16,826 bases of DNA from Legionellales bacterium (GTDB taxonomy: Bacteria; Pseudomonadota; Gammaproteobacteria; Berkiellales; Berkiellaceae): contig JAHFQF010000023.1 in the NCBI GenBank assembly GCA_023266435.1, positions 1 to 16,826 on the forward strand, in the 5' to 3' direction. The notes below the pieces were generated by a model. The model was not told where the DNA came from and did no database searches. It worked only from the letters and a program-made list of their open reading frames with translations. Shown here piece after piece: positions 1 through 7,313 of this stretch. The number at the start of each line of letters is the position of its first letter. Position 1 is the first letter of the stretch. A program made the translations under genes and the position numbers.

Positions 1-1050
1 AAGCTCATGATGCAACGTGCACAAGAAACAGGCATACATGTTACTGACTTTATGTTGGACAATGCCCTGGCAGAATACGCAAGCAGCAAAAAACAAACCC
101 CTCAGCAATTAAGAGAGAACTTAAATAAAGCGGGTATCTCTTATGATGAGTTCAGAGAAGATTTTCGTACAGAGCTCACTGTCAGCCAACTGCAACAACG
201 CGATATTTGGAGCCAAATTCGAATCAGTAATCAAGAGGTTGATGCTTTCCTAAAATCACCCGAAGGGCAAAATGTCTCCGGCACTCAATATTTGGTTGGT
301 CATATTTTTCTAGCATTGCCCGAATCCCCAACGGCAGATCAAATTGAAAAAACTGCTGCTAAAGCGAATAGCGTCTATCAATCCTTGCAAGCAGGCGCAG
401 ATTTTACTGAGACTGCCATTCGAGTCTCTCAAGGTCCCCAGGCCCTCAATGGAGGCTCTTTAGGATGGCGAGCACTGAATGAGCTCCCCTCTCTCTTTAG
501 TCAAGATCTCGCCTCCTTGCCCAAAGGTGCATTAAAAGGCCCTTATCAAAATGCGAGCGGATTTCACATCATCAAATTGATGGATAAACATCAGCAATTT
601 TTAGATAAAAATCCTGTGCAGCTGCATGTACGCCATATCGTTGTAAAACCTAATATTCTTACGAATGACGCAGAGGCAAAAGAACAATTGTCCTTAATTA
701 AAGCCCTCTTGGCAGATGGTAGAAAATTTGAAGATTTGGCTAAAGAGTACTCTCATGACAGCGCCAGCGCTACACAAGGCGGAGATTTAGGTTGGGTATC
801 CCCGAATGAAATCCCACCTGAGTTTCGCCAAGCTGTCAATCGCTTACAACCTGGTCAGATCAGCGAGCCTGTGAAAACTGAGATGGGGTGGCAGCTGATT
901 CAGCTGATCGATCGCAAACGGTTTGAATGGGATGAGGCCAGTTCACGCACCAAAGCCAAAGAGCTTATTCAAGCCAGAAAATTTGAAGAAAAATTGATTG
1001 ATTGGCAACGACAGCTTTTAGATGAGGCTTATATCGAAGACGCTGTATAA
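1..1050 (+). CDS. surA: Periplasmic chaperone / peptidyl-prolyl isomerase SurA, 5'-truncated by the window edge
   Basis: The reading frame is open from base 1, so this is the 3' part of a longer gene; the ATG at 7 is internal. SurA is a periplasmic chaperone that escorts unfolded outer-membrane proteins to the BAM complex. The visible 349 codons begin about where residue 78 of E. coli SurA would lie, so the signal peptide and the first part of the N-terminal chaperone domain are missing. The rest of the N-terminal domain is followed by two parvulin-type PPIase domains, roughly visible residues 94-193 (with GGSLGW and GFHIIKL) and 206-310 (with HVRHIVVKP, GGDLGW, GWQLIQLID), and a C-terminal helix that in SurA packs back onto the N-domain. 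Its stop is 1 nt before pdxA, the usual gammaproteobacterial partner. The identification is firm. Confidence 0.96.
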   Translation, partial: KLMMQRAQETGIHVTDFMLDNALAEYASSKKQTPQQLRENLNKAGISYDEFREDFRTELTVSQLQQRDIWSQIRISNQEVDAFLKSPEGQNVSGTQYLVGHIFLALPESPTADQIEKTAAKANSVYQSLQAGADFTETAIRVSQGPQALNGGSLGWRALNELPSLFSQDLASLPKGALKGPYQNASGFHIIKLMDKHQQFLDKNPVQLHVRHIVVKPNILTNDAEAKEQLSLIKALLADGRKFEDLAKEYSHDSASATQGGDLGWVSPNEIPPEFRQAVNRLQPGQISEPVKTEMGWQLIQLIDRKRFEWDEASSRTKAKELIQARKFEEKLIDWQRQLLDEAYIEDAV

Positions 1051-1051
1051 C

Positions 1052-2026
1052 ATGAAAACGCTCGCTGTTACTGTTGGAGAACCTGCGGGCATCGGTCCTG
1101 ATTTGATCGTGCACTGGCTACTAGGCCTGAAACCGCAAACTGTCTCTTGTGCCTATGAGATTTTTGCGCCAGAGTCATTAATTTTAGAACGCGCACAATC
1201 AGTGGGCGTTTCACTCAAAGCGCACCTTCAGCAATTACCTATCACTTTTGTAGGCATCCCACTTGCACGACCTGTGATTGCAGGACAACTTGACACACAC
1301 AATGTACCTTTTGTGCTTGAGAGTTTACAGCAGGCAGTTCAAGCATGTTTGAACCGCCATTGCCAAGGACTCATCACAGCGCCTATTCATAAAGCGCACA
1401 TTAATCAAGCTGGGATTCCTTTTACTGGACATACTGGGTATTTGGAAACGGCGTGCCAATGCAAGCATAGTCTGATGCTGTTTGTTGCAGACACGCTTAA
1501 AGTTGCGCTCACGACTATCCACATTCCGCTTTCACAGGTGCCAAAAGCTTTAACTCCACAAAAACTGGAAGACAGTATCCGATTGTTGTCTCAGGATTTA
1601 CAGCGCTGGTTTGGGATTGCTCACCCTAAATTAGCGATACTAGGCCTCAATCCTCATGCGGGTGAAAATGGTTATTTGGGTACTGAAGAAATCTCTATTC
1701 AAAAACCTGTGATCACAAAACTACGACAACAAGGATTTGATCTCAGTGATCCGATACCAGCCGACACGGCTTTCAATCCTGAGATTTCAAAAAAATACGA
1801 TGCATTACTGGCAATGTACCATGATCAAGGTCTGGCTCCAATTAAAACCTTGGGATTTGGGCAAGCTGTGAATGTCACACTGGGCCTGCCATTTATCAGA
1901 ACCTCTGTTGATCACGGCACGGCTTTAACGCTAGCAGGCACCCGACAAGTGAATGCCTATGGTTTTCAACGTGCAGCTGACTTGGCAGCAACACTTTCTG
2001 ATACAGGAAACTCTTTTCATGCGTAA
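1052..2026 (+). CDS. pdxA: 4-hydroxythreonine-4-phosphate dehydrogenase PdxA
   Basis: PdxA oxidises 4-phosphohydroxy-L-threonine with NAD(P); the product is condensed with deoxyxylulose 5-phosphate by PdxJ in cytoplasmic pyridoxal phosphate synthesis. From the ATG at 1052 the protein is 324 residues, close to E. coli's 329, and begins with the family's N-terminal VTVGEPAGIGP. The three metal-binding histidines are present: H157 (TIHIPL), H202 (LNPHAGE) and H257 (MYHDQG), each offset by nine from E. coli H166/H211/H266. GHTGYLE and the C-terminal SVDHGTALTLAGT block are also visible. An in-frame ATG at 1022 would add ten residues and overlap surA; 1052 is preferred because it matches the family N-terminus and lies 1 nt after the surA stop. 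The ribosome-binding site is weak, so coupling to surA translation is likely. The gene overlaps rsmA by 8 nt. Confidence 0.96.
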   Translation: MKTLAVTVGEPAGIGPDLIVHWLLGLKPQTVSCAYEIFAPESLILERAQSVGVSLKAHLQQLPITFVGIPLARPVIAGQLDTHNVPFVLESLQQAVQACLNRHCQGLITAPIHKAHINQAGIPFTGHTGYLETACQCKHSLMLFVADTLKVALTTIHIPLSQVPKALTPQKLEDSIRLLSQDLQRWFGIAHPKLAILGLNPHAGENGYLGTEEISIQKPVITKLRQQGFDLSDPIPADTAFNPEISKKYDALLAMYHDQGLAPIKTLGFGQAVNVTLGLPFIRTSVDHGTALTLAGTRQVNAYGFQRAADLAATLSDTGNSFHA

Positions 2027-2810
2027 GCGCTTTGGCCAGCATTTTTTAAGTGACAAACGCATTATTGATAAAATCATTCAATGTATTTCCCCTCGAACCA
2101 CCGATCACTTTTTAGAAATTGGTCCCGGACAGGGCGTATTAACCATTCCCCTGTTAAAAACTGACGCTGCGCTTCATGCTATTGAGATTGATCGTGATTT
2201 AGGTCAGGAGTTATCAAATTTAAAGACGTTATACCCCAAGTTTGAGCTCACCATTGAAGATTTTTTAAAATGGGCAGAAAAAAACACACTCACAACGCCC
2301 ATGCGCATTGTAGGGAATTTACCCTACAACATCACCACCCCTATTTTTTTCGCGTTACTACCGTATAGTGATAGCATGATTGACTGTCATTTTATGATTC
2401 AAAAAGAGGTAGGGAAACGCATTATCGCAATACCGAGTACAAAAGCCTATGGTCGCCTGACTGTCATGATGCAGTATCACTATGACATTGATTATTGCTT
2501 TGACGTCCCCCCTGGCGCGTTTTCTCCTCCACCTAAAGTGGATTCATGCATCATTCGTTTGCGTCCAAAGCATAAAAAACCTTTACAAGCCCTCAATTAT
2601 GATTTATTTATGCATCTCACCGCCACGGCGTTTCAATATCGTCGTAAGCAGTTGAGTAATAGTTTAAAAACAATTTGCGACAGCACAATGATTGAACGTG
2701 CAAATTTGAACCCAAATCTGCGGCCAGATGCTTTAAGTGTGCGTGATTTTGTGACTCTCAGTAATTATTTGTGGCAATCACAACAGTGTTTAGGAACTCA
2801 CAATGACTAA
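2019..2810 (+). CDS. rsmA: 16S rRNA (A1518/A1519-N6,N6) dimethyltransferase RsmA (KsgA)
   Basis: RsmA dimethylates two adjacent adenines in the 3'-terminal hairpin of 16S rRNA late in 30S assembly, using S-adenosylmethionine. The 263-residue protein opens with the typical RKRFGQHFL, has SAM-binding motif I as FLEIGPGQGVLT (about 31-42), the acidic EID after strand 2, and the catalytic NLPYNITTP (about 100-108). The small C-terminal domain carries PPPKVDS and FQYRRKQL. The ATG at 2019 is chosen over an in-frame upstream ATG at 1953 because it gives the family N-terminus and has AGGAAA at 2005-2010, 8 nt upstream. It overlaps the end of pdxA (ATGCGTAA) and the start of the next gene (ATGACTAA), 8 nt each. 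Loss of this enzyme gives kasugamycin resistance in bacteria generally. Confidence 0.96.
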   Translation: MRKRFGQHFLSDKRIIDKIIQCISPRTTDHFLEIGPGQGVLTIPLLKTDAALHAIEIDRDLGQELSNLKTLYPKFELTIEDFLKWAEKNTLTTPMRIVGNLPYNITTPIFFALLPYSDSMIDCHFMIQKEVGKRIIAIPSTKAYGRLTVMMQYHYDIDYCFDVPPGAFSPPPKVDSCIIRLRPKHKKPLQALNYDLFMHLTATAFQYRRKQLSNSLKTICDSTMIERANLNPNLRPDALSVRDFVTLSNYLWQSQQCLGTHND

Positions 2811-4224
2811 CTCCCCTCAAGCCGATGTTCACTATAAAAAGCTGATTGCCTGTATCCTATTAGGGATAATTTGGTGGTTTTTGCCCACCCCTGATGGGAT
2901 GCAGACAGAAGGTTGGCATGTTTTAGCCGTGTTTGTCGTCACGATCTTGGCACTGATTATCAAACCGTTACCTATGGCTGTCACAACCTTGGTTGCAATG
3001 ACCATCCTGATTGTGACTAACACGATTCCCCTGGGTGTTGCGATAGGTGGCTTCTCAAGCCAACCTATTTGGTTAATGCTTATTGCTTTGTTTGTTGCTC
3101 AAGGATTTGTGGTGACTACCCTAGGCAAAAGACTCGCGCTTATTTTCACCAGATTATTTGGAAAAAGTACCATTGGCTTAAGTTACGGCCTCGCTTTTAC
3201 GGATTTTTTATTAGCGCCAGCCATTCCCAGTGTAACAGCACGCTCTGCGGGCATCATTTTTCCGATCTTACAAGGCATTGCTACTACCTATGAGAGCTAC
3301 CCACACAGCCCTTCTGCTCGCAAAATTGGCGGATTTATCACCGTTACTGCCTTTCAGATAACTTGCATCACCAGCGCCATGTTTTTAACTGCCATGGCAG
3401 CGAACCCTCTGTTAGCCAGCCTCACTGCACAACAAGGTTATGAGTTGTCCTGGGGCACATGGGCTACTGCTGGCATTTTGCCAGGACTAGTCAGTTTAAT
3501 TCTAATACCTTGGCTCATTTATCTGATTTACCCCCCTGAAATACGCCATACCCCTAAAGCGGCTGAAGAAGCCACCGCTCAGCTCAAAGCGCTAGGGCGT
3601 TTTTCACTCAATGAAATGATCATGGCTGGGACTGCACTGCTGCTAATTGCTCTATGGATCTTCGGAGATAAATTACATATCAATGCGCTGACTACGGCAT
3701 TGCTTGGGCTTAGCATTCTCCTGATCACAGGGGTGTTACGATTGCGCCATATTCTAGAACACCATACCGCTTGGGAAACTTATATTTGGTTCGCTATCTT
3801 GGTTATGATCGCCGGTAGATTAGGCGATACAGGCATCATTTCATGGTTTAGTGAACGCATGGTCACTCCTTTACAAGGCTATCATTGGCAGGTTGCTTTT
3901 CCTGCCTTACTGCTGGTTTATTTTTATAGTCATTATTTTTTCGCGAGCTCTACTGCACATGTTAGCTCAATGTATGTACCTATTTTAGTGGTTTCGATAA
4001 TGTTGGGTACACCACCTATGTTGGCCATTCTCAGTTTGATATTTGCCTCTAATTTATTCGGCGGATTAACTCACTATAGTTTGGCGCCAGCACCCTTTTT
4101 ATATGGGGCAGGCTACGTACCGCTGGCTACTTGGTGGAAAATTGGTTTTCTCGTGAGTATTGCCAATTTATTGATTTGGGGTTTAGTCGGAGGATGTTGG
4201 TGGCATATACTGGGACTCTGGTAA
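2803..4224 (+). CDS. DASS-family anion symporter/exchanger (2-oxoglutarate/malate or citrate type)
   Basis: This is a 473-residue inner-membrane carrier of the divalent anion:Na+ symporter (DASS/SLC13) family, close in type to the plant plastid 2-oxoglutarate/malate translocator and bacterial CitT. Nearly all of the sequence outside about 240-270 is hydrophobic helices. Two internally related clamp regions are visible, PAIPSVTARSAGII (about 139-151) plus CITSAMFLTAMAANPL (188-203) in the first half, and SHYFFASSTAHVSSMYVP (376-393) in the second. NLFGGLTHYSLAPAPFLYGAGY (417-438 region) is the signature that points to the DiT1/CitT branch. The gene starts inside the rsmA stop (8-nt overlap) with AGGAAC upstream. 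A transporter is unusual at this position, where apaG normally follows rsmA. The exact substrate (2-oxoglutarate, malate, citrate, tartrate) and whether it exchanges or co-transports Na+ cannot be read from sequence. Confidence 0.85.
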   Translation: MTNSPQADVHYKKLIACILLGIIWWFLPTPDGMQTEGWHVLAVFVVTILALIIKPLPMAVTTLVAMTILIVTNTIPLGVAIGGFSSQPIWLMLIALFVAQGFVVTTLGKRLALIFTRLFGKSTIGLSYGLAFTDFLLAPAIPSVTARSAGIIFPILQGIATTYESYPHSPSARKIGGFITVTAFQITCITSAMFLTAMAANPLLASLTAQQGYELSWGTWATAGILPGLVSLILIPWLIYLIYPPEIRHTPKAAEEATAQLKALGRFSLNEMIMAGTALLLIALWIFGDKLHINALTTALLGLSILLITGVLRLRHILEHHTAWETYIWFAILVMIAGRLGDTGIISWFSERMVTPLQGYHWQVAFPALLLVYFYSHYFFASSTAHVSSMYVPILVVSIMLGTPPMLAILSLIFASNLFGGLTHYSLAPAPFLYGAGYVPLATWWKIGFLVSIANLLIWGLVGGCWWHILGLW

Positions 4225-4250
4225 TCCGCTAACACGAAGGAACGCTCTCA

Positions 4251-5090
4251 ATGGATCTGAGACCCAAACTGTATCACGAGCTCATTTCATACTATTCAAT
4301 GATCGCGCGCTTAGGGTTATGTGAAAAGGGGGTACCCTTTCAGAGCCAAGAAATGGACATCCACCTGCGGTTACATCACTTGTCGCCGCAATACGCGCGC
4401 ATCCAACCTAACATGACGATTCCTACTTTAGTGCATGAGGAGGTTATTAAAACATCCAGTTTAGATATCTTATATTACGTGGATTCTAGCTTTCAGGGCC
4501 CCCCTTTGCAACCACAGGATCTGTCTCGATATCCTCATATGCAACTGTGGTTAAACCTGCACTATCAAGAGCCTTATTTAATCGAGTCTTTAACCTTTGC
4601 ACATTTAAATCTTTGTAATCCATTATTGCGGAGAATCATTAAGAAAGGGTTAGAGAGGCAAGTCAAACGTATCCATCAATATAGCAGTGAAAATCATGAT
4701 CTCACTCAATTCTATTTAAAAAAACTCGCACTCATTGAGGATCGTCGACAGCGTTTTTCACCAGAAAGATTACAAAAAACTTATGACTCTGCTTTACAGC
4801 AAATCATTCAGCACTTAGACAAATTAGAAAAACAGCTACAGCAGCAACCTTGGTTAACAGGCGCGCAGTATACTTTAGCGGATATTGTCTGGACTGTATT
4901 TTTATCTCGATTATTTTTTATCGATCAAGAAAAACTGGTAGAATCTCGACCTGCGGTCTATGCCTATTGGAGGCAAGTGCAGCGTCGACCTAGTTTTCAG
5001 GCTGCTCAAATCTGCTCAACCCTTAGTGCTACACAGATTTTCAAACTGCTCTGTGCTAAAATTTTTTCGAAAAATGATTTGTTTGATTAA
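4251..5090 (+). CDS. Glutathione S-transferase-like protein with long inter-domain insertion
   Basis: The 279-residue protein has a thioredoxin-fold GST N-domain: LYHELISYYSMIARLGLCEKGVPF (about 7-30), the cis-proline motif IPTL (57-60), and TSSLDILYYVD (68-78) at the usual glutathione-gamma-glutamyl contact. The C-terminal helical domain includes WLTGAQYTLADIVWTVFL (201-218), the GST N-capping/hydrophobic-staple region. It is longer than typical GSTs (200-230) because of a charged helical stretch at about 105-185, an arrangement resembling the GDAP1/dehalogenase-like branch with an extended alpha4-alpha5 region. It could alternatively be grouped with SspA-type GST folds. Substrate and catalytic activity are unknown. 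No signal peptide or clear membrane anchor is seen. AAGGA at 4237-4241 supports the start; apaH follows after 11 nt. Confidence 0.8.
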   Translation: MDLRPKLYHELISYYSMIARLGLCEKGVPFQSQEMDIHLRLHHLSPQYARIQPNMTIPTLVHEEVIKTSSLDILYYVDSSFQGPPLQPQDLSRYPHMQLWLNLHYQEPYLIESLTFAHLNLCNPLLRRIIKKGLERQVKRIHQYSSENHDLTQFYLKKLALIEDRRQRFSPERLQKTYDSALQQIIQHLDKLEKQLQQQPWLTGAQYTLADIVWTVFLSRLFFIDQEKLVESRPAVYAYWRQVQRRPSFQAAQICSTLSATQIFKLLCAKIFSKNDLFD

Positions 5091-5101
5091 GTGATAAAAC
5101 G

Positions 5102-5929
5102 ATGGCTACTTATGTCATAGGAGATGTGCAAGGTTGTTACAATTGCTTGCAAGCGTTACTAGAAAAAATACACTTTAGTAAAAACAGTGATCGCCTGTGG
5201 TTTGTAGGAGATCTGATCAATCGTGGTCCACGATCCTTAGAAGTTTTACGATTCATCCAATCATTAGGTAATACTACCCAGGTTGTTTTAGGCAATCATG
5301 ATCTGGGATTGCTGATTCATTGGAAAAACAAACGTGTCATGAGAGACACGGCGCTACTGGATGAGATCTTAGCAGCGCCTGATGCAGACGCACTGTTACA
5401 TTGGCTACGCCAACAACCCCTGATGTTTGTTGATCACGATCAGCGTATTATTCTGACTCATGCTGGACTGTATCCCTTATGGTCCATTAAGACAGCCAGT
5501 CAACACGCTGATTTATTGTCTCATGCTTTAAAAAGTGACCAATTTGAAACCGTCTTATCTCAATTAGCCGGTGATGAGCCTGTCCGTTGGCAAGATACGC
5601 TGAGTGATTTAGAAAAACATCGTTTTATTTGTAATGCTTTCACTAGGATGCGTTACATTTCCCCAGAGGGTGCCTTACAATTACAATACAAAGGGCCAGC
5701 TGATTTTATCCACGACGCTTTATTTGCGTGGTTTCTGCATCCTCAGTTGGATTTGCAGAACTATCGCTTGGTTTTTGGACACTGGGCCGCTTTACAAGGG
5801 CAGTGCTCACATCCTCAAATTGAAGCCATTGATACTGGCTGTGCTTGGGGAGGGATGCTGACTGCTTTGCGCATCGAAGATAACTTACGTTTCTCTTTAG
5901 ATTGTAGTAGTCAAAAGGGAGGCTTTTAA
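5102..5929 (+). CDS. apaH: Symmetrical bis(5'-nucleosyl)-tetraphosphatase ApaH
   Basis: ApaH splits the alarmone Ap4A (and capped RNA 5' ends carrying Np4) into two nucleoside diphosphates. The 275-residue protein (E. coli 280) carries the metallophosphoesterase signature in order: GDVQGC (7-12), GDLINRGPRSLE (36-47) and GNHDLGLL (64-71), then LTHAGLYP (around 121) and the C-terminal GHWAALQG and IDTGCAWGG, which supply the remaining metal ligands and the adenosine pocket. The start at 5102 gives ATYVIGDVQGC, the normal N-terminus; the Shine-Dalgarno is poor, consistent with translation coupled to the upstream gene. It appears to be the last gene of the surA operon. The neighbouring apaG usually found before apaH is absent here. 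Confidence 0.95.
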   Translation: MATYVIGDVQGCYNCLQALLEKIHFSKNSDRLWFVGDLINRGPRSLEVLRFIQSLGNTTQVVLGNHDLGLLIHWKNKRVMRDTALLDEILAAPDADALLHWLRQQPLMFVDHDQRIILTHAGLYPLWSIKTASQHADLLSHALKSDQFETVLSQLAGDEPVRWQDTLSDLEKHRFICNAFTRMRYISPEGALQLQYKGPADFIHDALFAWFLHPQLDLQNYRLVFGHWAALQGQCSHPQIEAIDTGCAWGGMLTALRIEDNLRFSLDCSSQKGGF

Positions 5930-6001
5930 CTAAAATCTGGCTACAAAACGAGAATGATTCTTATATGAAAGCCTGCGTAACCCTTTGATTTGCTAGCTCT
6001 A

Positions 6002-6030
6002 TTGACTGATCGTAGAGGCTTCGTCACAAT
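6002..6030 (+). promoter_or_regulatory. Candidate sigma70 promoter for the cox operon
   Basis: A -35 element TTGACT (6002-6007, 5 of 6 consensus) is separated by 17 nt from CACAAT (6025-6030, 4 of 6). This predicts a start of transcription near 6037, just ahead of a GGAGAG ribosome-binding site at 6041. It is the best-spaced hexamer pair I found between apaH and coxB. It is prediction only; the -10 is imperfect. Confidence 0.45.
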
Positions 6031-6050
6031 AGGAGCAATTGGAGAGGGCT

Positions 6051-6128
6051 ATGTCCGAAGGACGTGGTCTTTTAGACTATCGTGTAAAAAACCACATGAT
6101 CTATATCGTTGTCAACTCATTTTGCTAA
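6051..6128 (+). CDS. Possible 25-residue leader peptide upstream of coxB
   Basis: ATG at 6051 follows a strong Shine-Dalgarno (GGAGAGG, 6041-6047; GGAG to ATG spacing 6 nt) and opens a 25-codon frame, peptide MSEGRGLLDYRVKNHMIYIVV followed by NSFC, ending in TAA at 6126-6128. Its stop abuts an ATG at 6129 and lies 15 nt before the coxB start chosen here, close enough for re-initiation or coupling. The C-terminal half (MIYIVVNSF) is mildly hydrophobic. No family is recognised. Two hairpins lie inside the frame, so the ribosome would unfold them while translating. It may be a regulatory uORF, a real small protein, or a chance frame. Confidence 0.4.
   Translation: MSEGRGLLDYRVKNHMIYIVVNSFC
6053..6095 (+). 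promoter_or_regulatory. Tandem hairpins in the coxB leader
   Basis: The first hairpin is GTCC-GAA-GGAC (6053-6063), a 4-bp stem with a triloop directly after the leader ATG. The second pairs GTGGTCTTTT (6064-6073) with AAAAAACCAC (6086-6095), a 10-bp stem with one mismatch and a 12-nt loop. They are contiguous. No U-run follows, so this is not a terminator. A role in leader regulation is inference; the structures themselves are visible. Confidence 0.4.
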
Positions 6129-6143
6129 ATGGAGATCTTTGGC

Positions 6144-7268
6144 ATGTGCAAGCATTGGCTAAAACTTAACCGCCTATTTCTATTGATAGCATTGGGCTTT
6201 AGCTCGATTGCACAGGGGATGCCACAATTTAATATGACCCGTGGTGTCACGCCAATCAGTCATGACATATTCCATTTGCATATGACCATTTTTTGGATTT
6301 GTACTGCCATTGCCGTTGTAGTCTTTGGCGTCATGTTCATTGCAATACTGAAGCACCGAAAATCTCAGGGACATCAAGCGTCACATTTTCATGAGAGCAC
6401 CGCCGTTGAAATTATCTGGACCATCATTCCTTTCTTGATTCTGATCGCAATGGCCATTCCTGCAACTAAAGTGTTGATCCGCTTAGAAGACGCCAAAAAT
6501 CCTGACATCAACATCAAAGTCACTGGGATACAATGGAAGTGGCAGTACGACTATATCGATGAAGGCTTTAGCTTCATCAGTAATTTAAAAACACCTGAAG
6601 AAGAAATAAAAAACTTAAAACCTAAAAATCCAAACTACCTGCTTGAAGTCGATAACGAAGTAGTTGTTCCAATTAACAAAAAAATCCGTTTTTTAACTAC
6701 GGCCCAAGATGTAATCCATTCTTGGTGGGTGCCGGCTTTGGGTGTGAAGAAAGACTCAATTCCTGGTTTCATCAATGAGACGTGGGCCTTAATTGAAGAG
6801 CCTGGTGTTTATCGAGGACAATGTGCCGAACTTTGTGGTAGAAACCATGGATTCATGCCTATCGTGGTACGTGCAGTCTCCGAAACGGAGTATGCCGAAT
6901 GGGTTGCCCAACAATTGGCTCAAAAGGCAGATAACGAAGCGCTGTCTGGTAAGACCCTCACGTTAGAAGAGCTCATGCAAAAAGGGGAAGAGGTCTACAA
7001 AGTACAATGCGTTGCTTGCCACCAAACAACGGGCCAAGGTTTACCTGGCGTCTTTCCTGCGCTTAAAAATAGTCCGGTTGCTACAGGTGACATTACGAAG
7101 CACATCGATATCGTACTCAATGGTGTGAATGGCACAGCCATGCAAGCGTTTGGCAAAATGCTCAATGATTATGAAATTGCAGCAGTCGTTACGTACGAAC
7201 GCAATGCCTGGGGTAACAATACCGGTAATATCGTACAACCAATGGATATTCAGGCAGCTCGCAAATAA
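6144..7268 (+). CDS. coxB: Cytochrome c oxidase subunit II with fused cytochrome c domain (caa3-type)
   Basis: Subunit II accepts electrons from cytochrome c at the CuA centre and passes them to heme a in subunit I. From ATG 6144 the protein is 374 residues: a signal peptide (hydrophobic 11-24, possible cleavage after AQG-25), two transmembrane helices (about 46-69 and 88-112), a periplasmic cupredoxin domain with CuA ligands H192 (IHSWW), C227, E229, C231, H235 and M238 (GQCAELCGRNHGFM), then a C-terminal c-type cytochrome with CVACH (289-293) and a likely axial Met at M333 (TAMQAFG). The fused heme c domain makes this caa3-type. An ATG at 6129 would add five residues, but GGAG at 6131-6134 sits 9 nt before 6144 and inside the longer frame, favouring 6144. 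The coxA start follows 45 nt after the stop. Confidence 0.95.
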   Translation: MCKHWLKLNRLFLLIALGFSSIAQGMPQFNMTRGVTPISHDIFHLHMTIFWICTAIAVVVFGVMFIAILKHRKSQGHQASHFHESTAVEIIWTIIPFLILIAMAIPATKVLIRLEDAKNPDINIKVTGIQWKWQYDYIDEGFSFISNLKTPEEEIKNLKPKNPNYLLEVDNEVVVPINKKIRFLTTAQDVIHSWWVPALGVKKDSIPGFINETWALIEEPGVYRGQCAELCGRNHGFMPIVVRAVSETEYAEWVAQQLAQKADNEALSGKTLTLEELMQKGEEVYKVQCVACHQTTGQGLPGVFPALKNSPVATGDITKHIDIVLNGVNGTAMQAFGKMLNDYEIAAVVTYERNAWGNNTGNIVQPMDIQAARK

Positions 7269-7313
7269 TTTCACTGAATTAGCGATTTAGATTGTAAAGA
7301 GGACACAGAAATC

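Noticed and set aside
1022..1051. Upstream ATG as the pdxA start
   Set aside because: Adds ten non-conserved residues inside surA; the ATG at 1052 gives the normal PdxA N-terminus.
5920..5974. Inverted repeat AGGCTTT / AAAGCCT around the apaH stop as a terminator
   Set aside because: The 7-bp arms are separated by 41 nt, overlap the coding end and lack a U-tract.
6129..6143. ATG at 6129 as the coxB start
   Set aside because: GGAG lies just inside this frame and is correctly spaced for ATG 6144; 6129 has no Shine-Dalgarno of its own, though re-initiation from the leader stop cannot be excluded.
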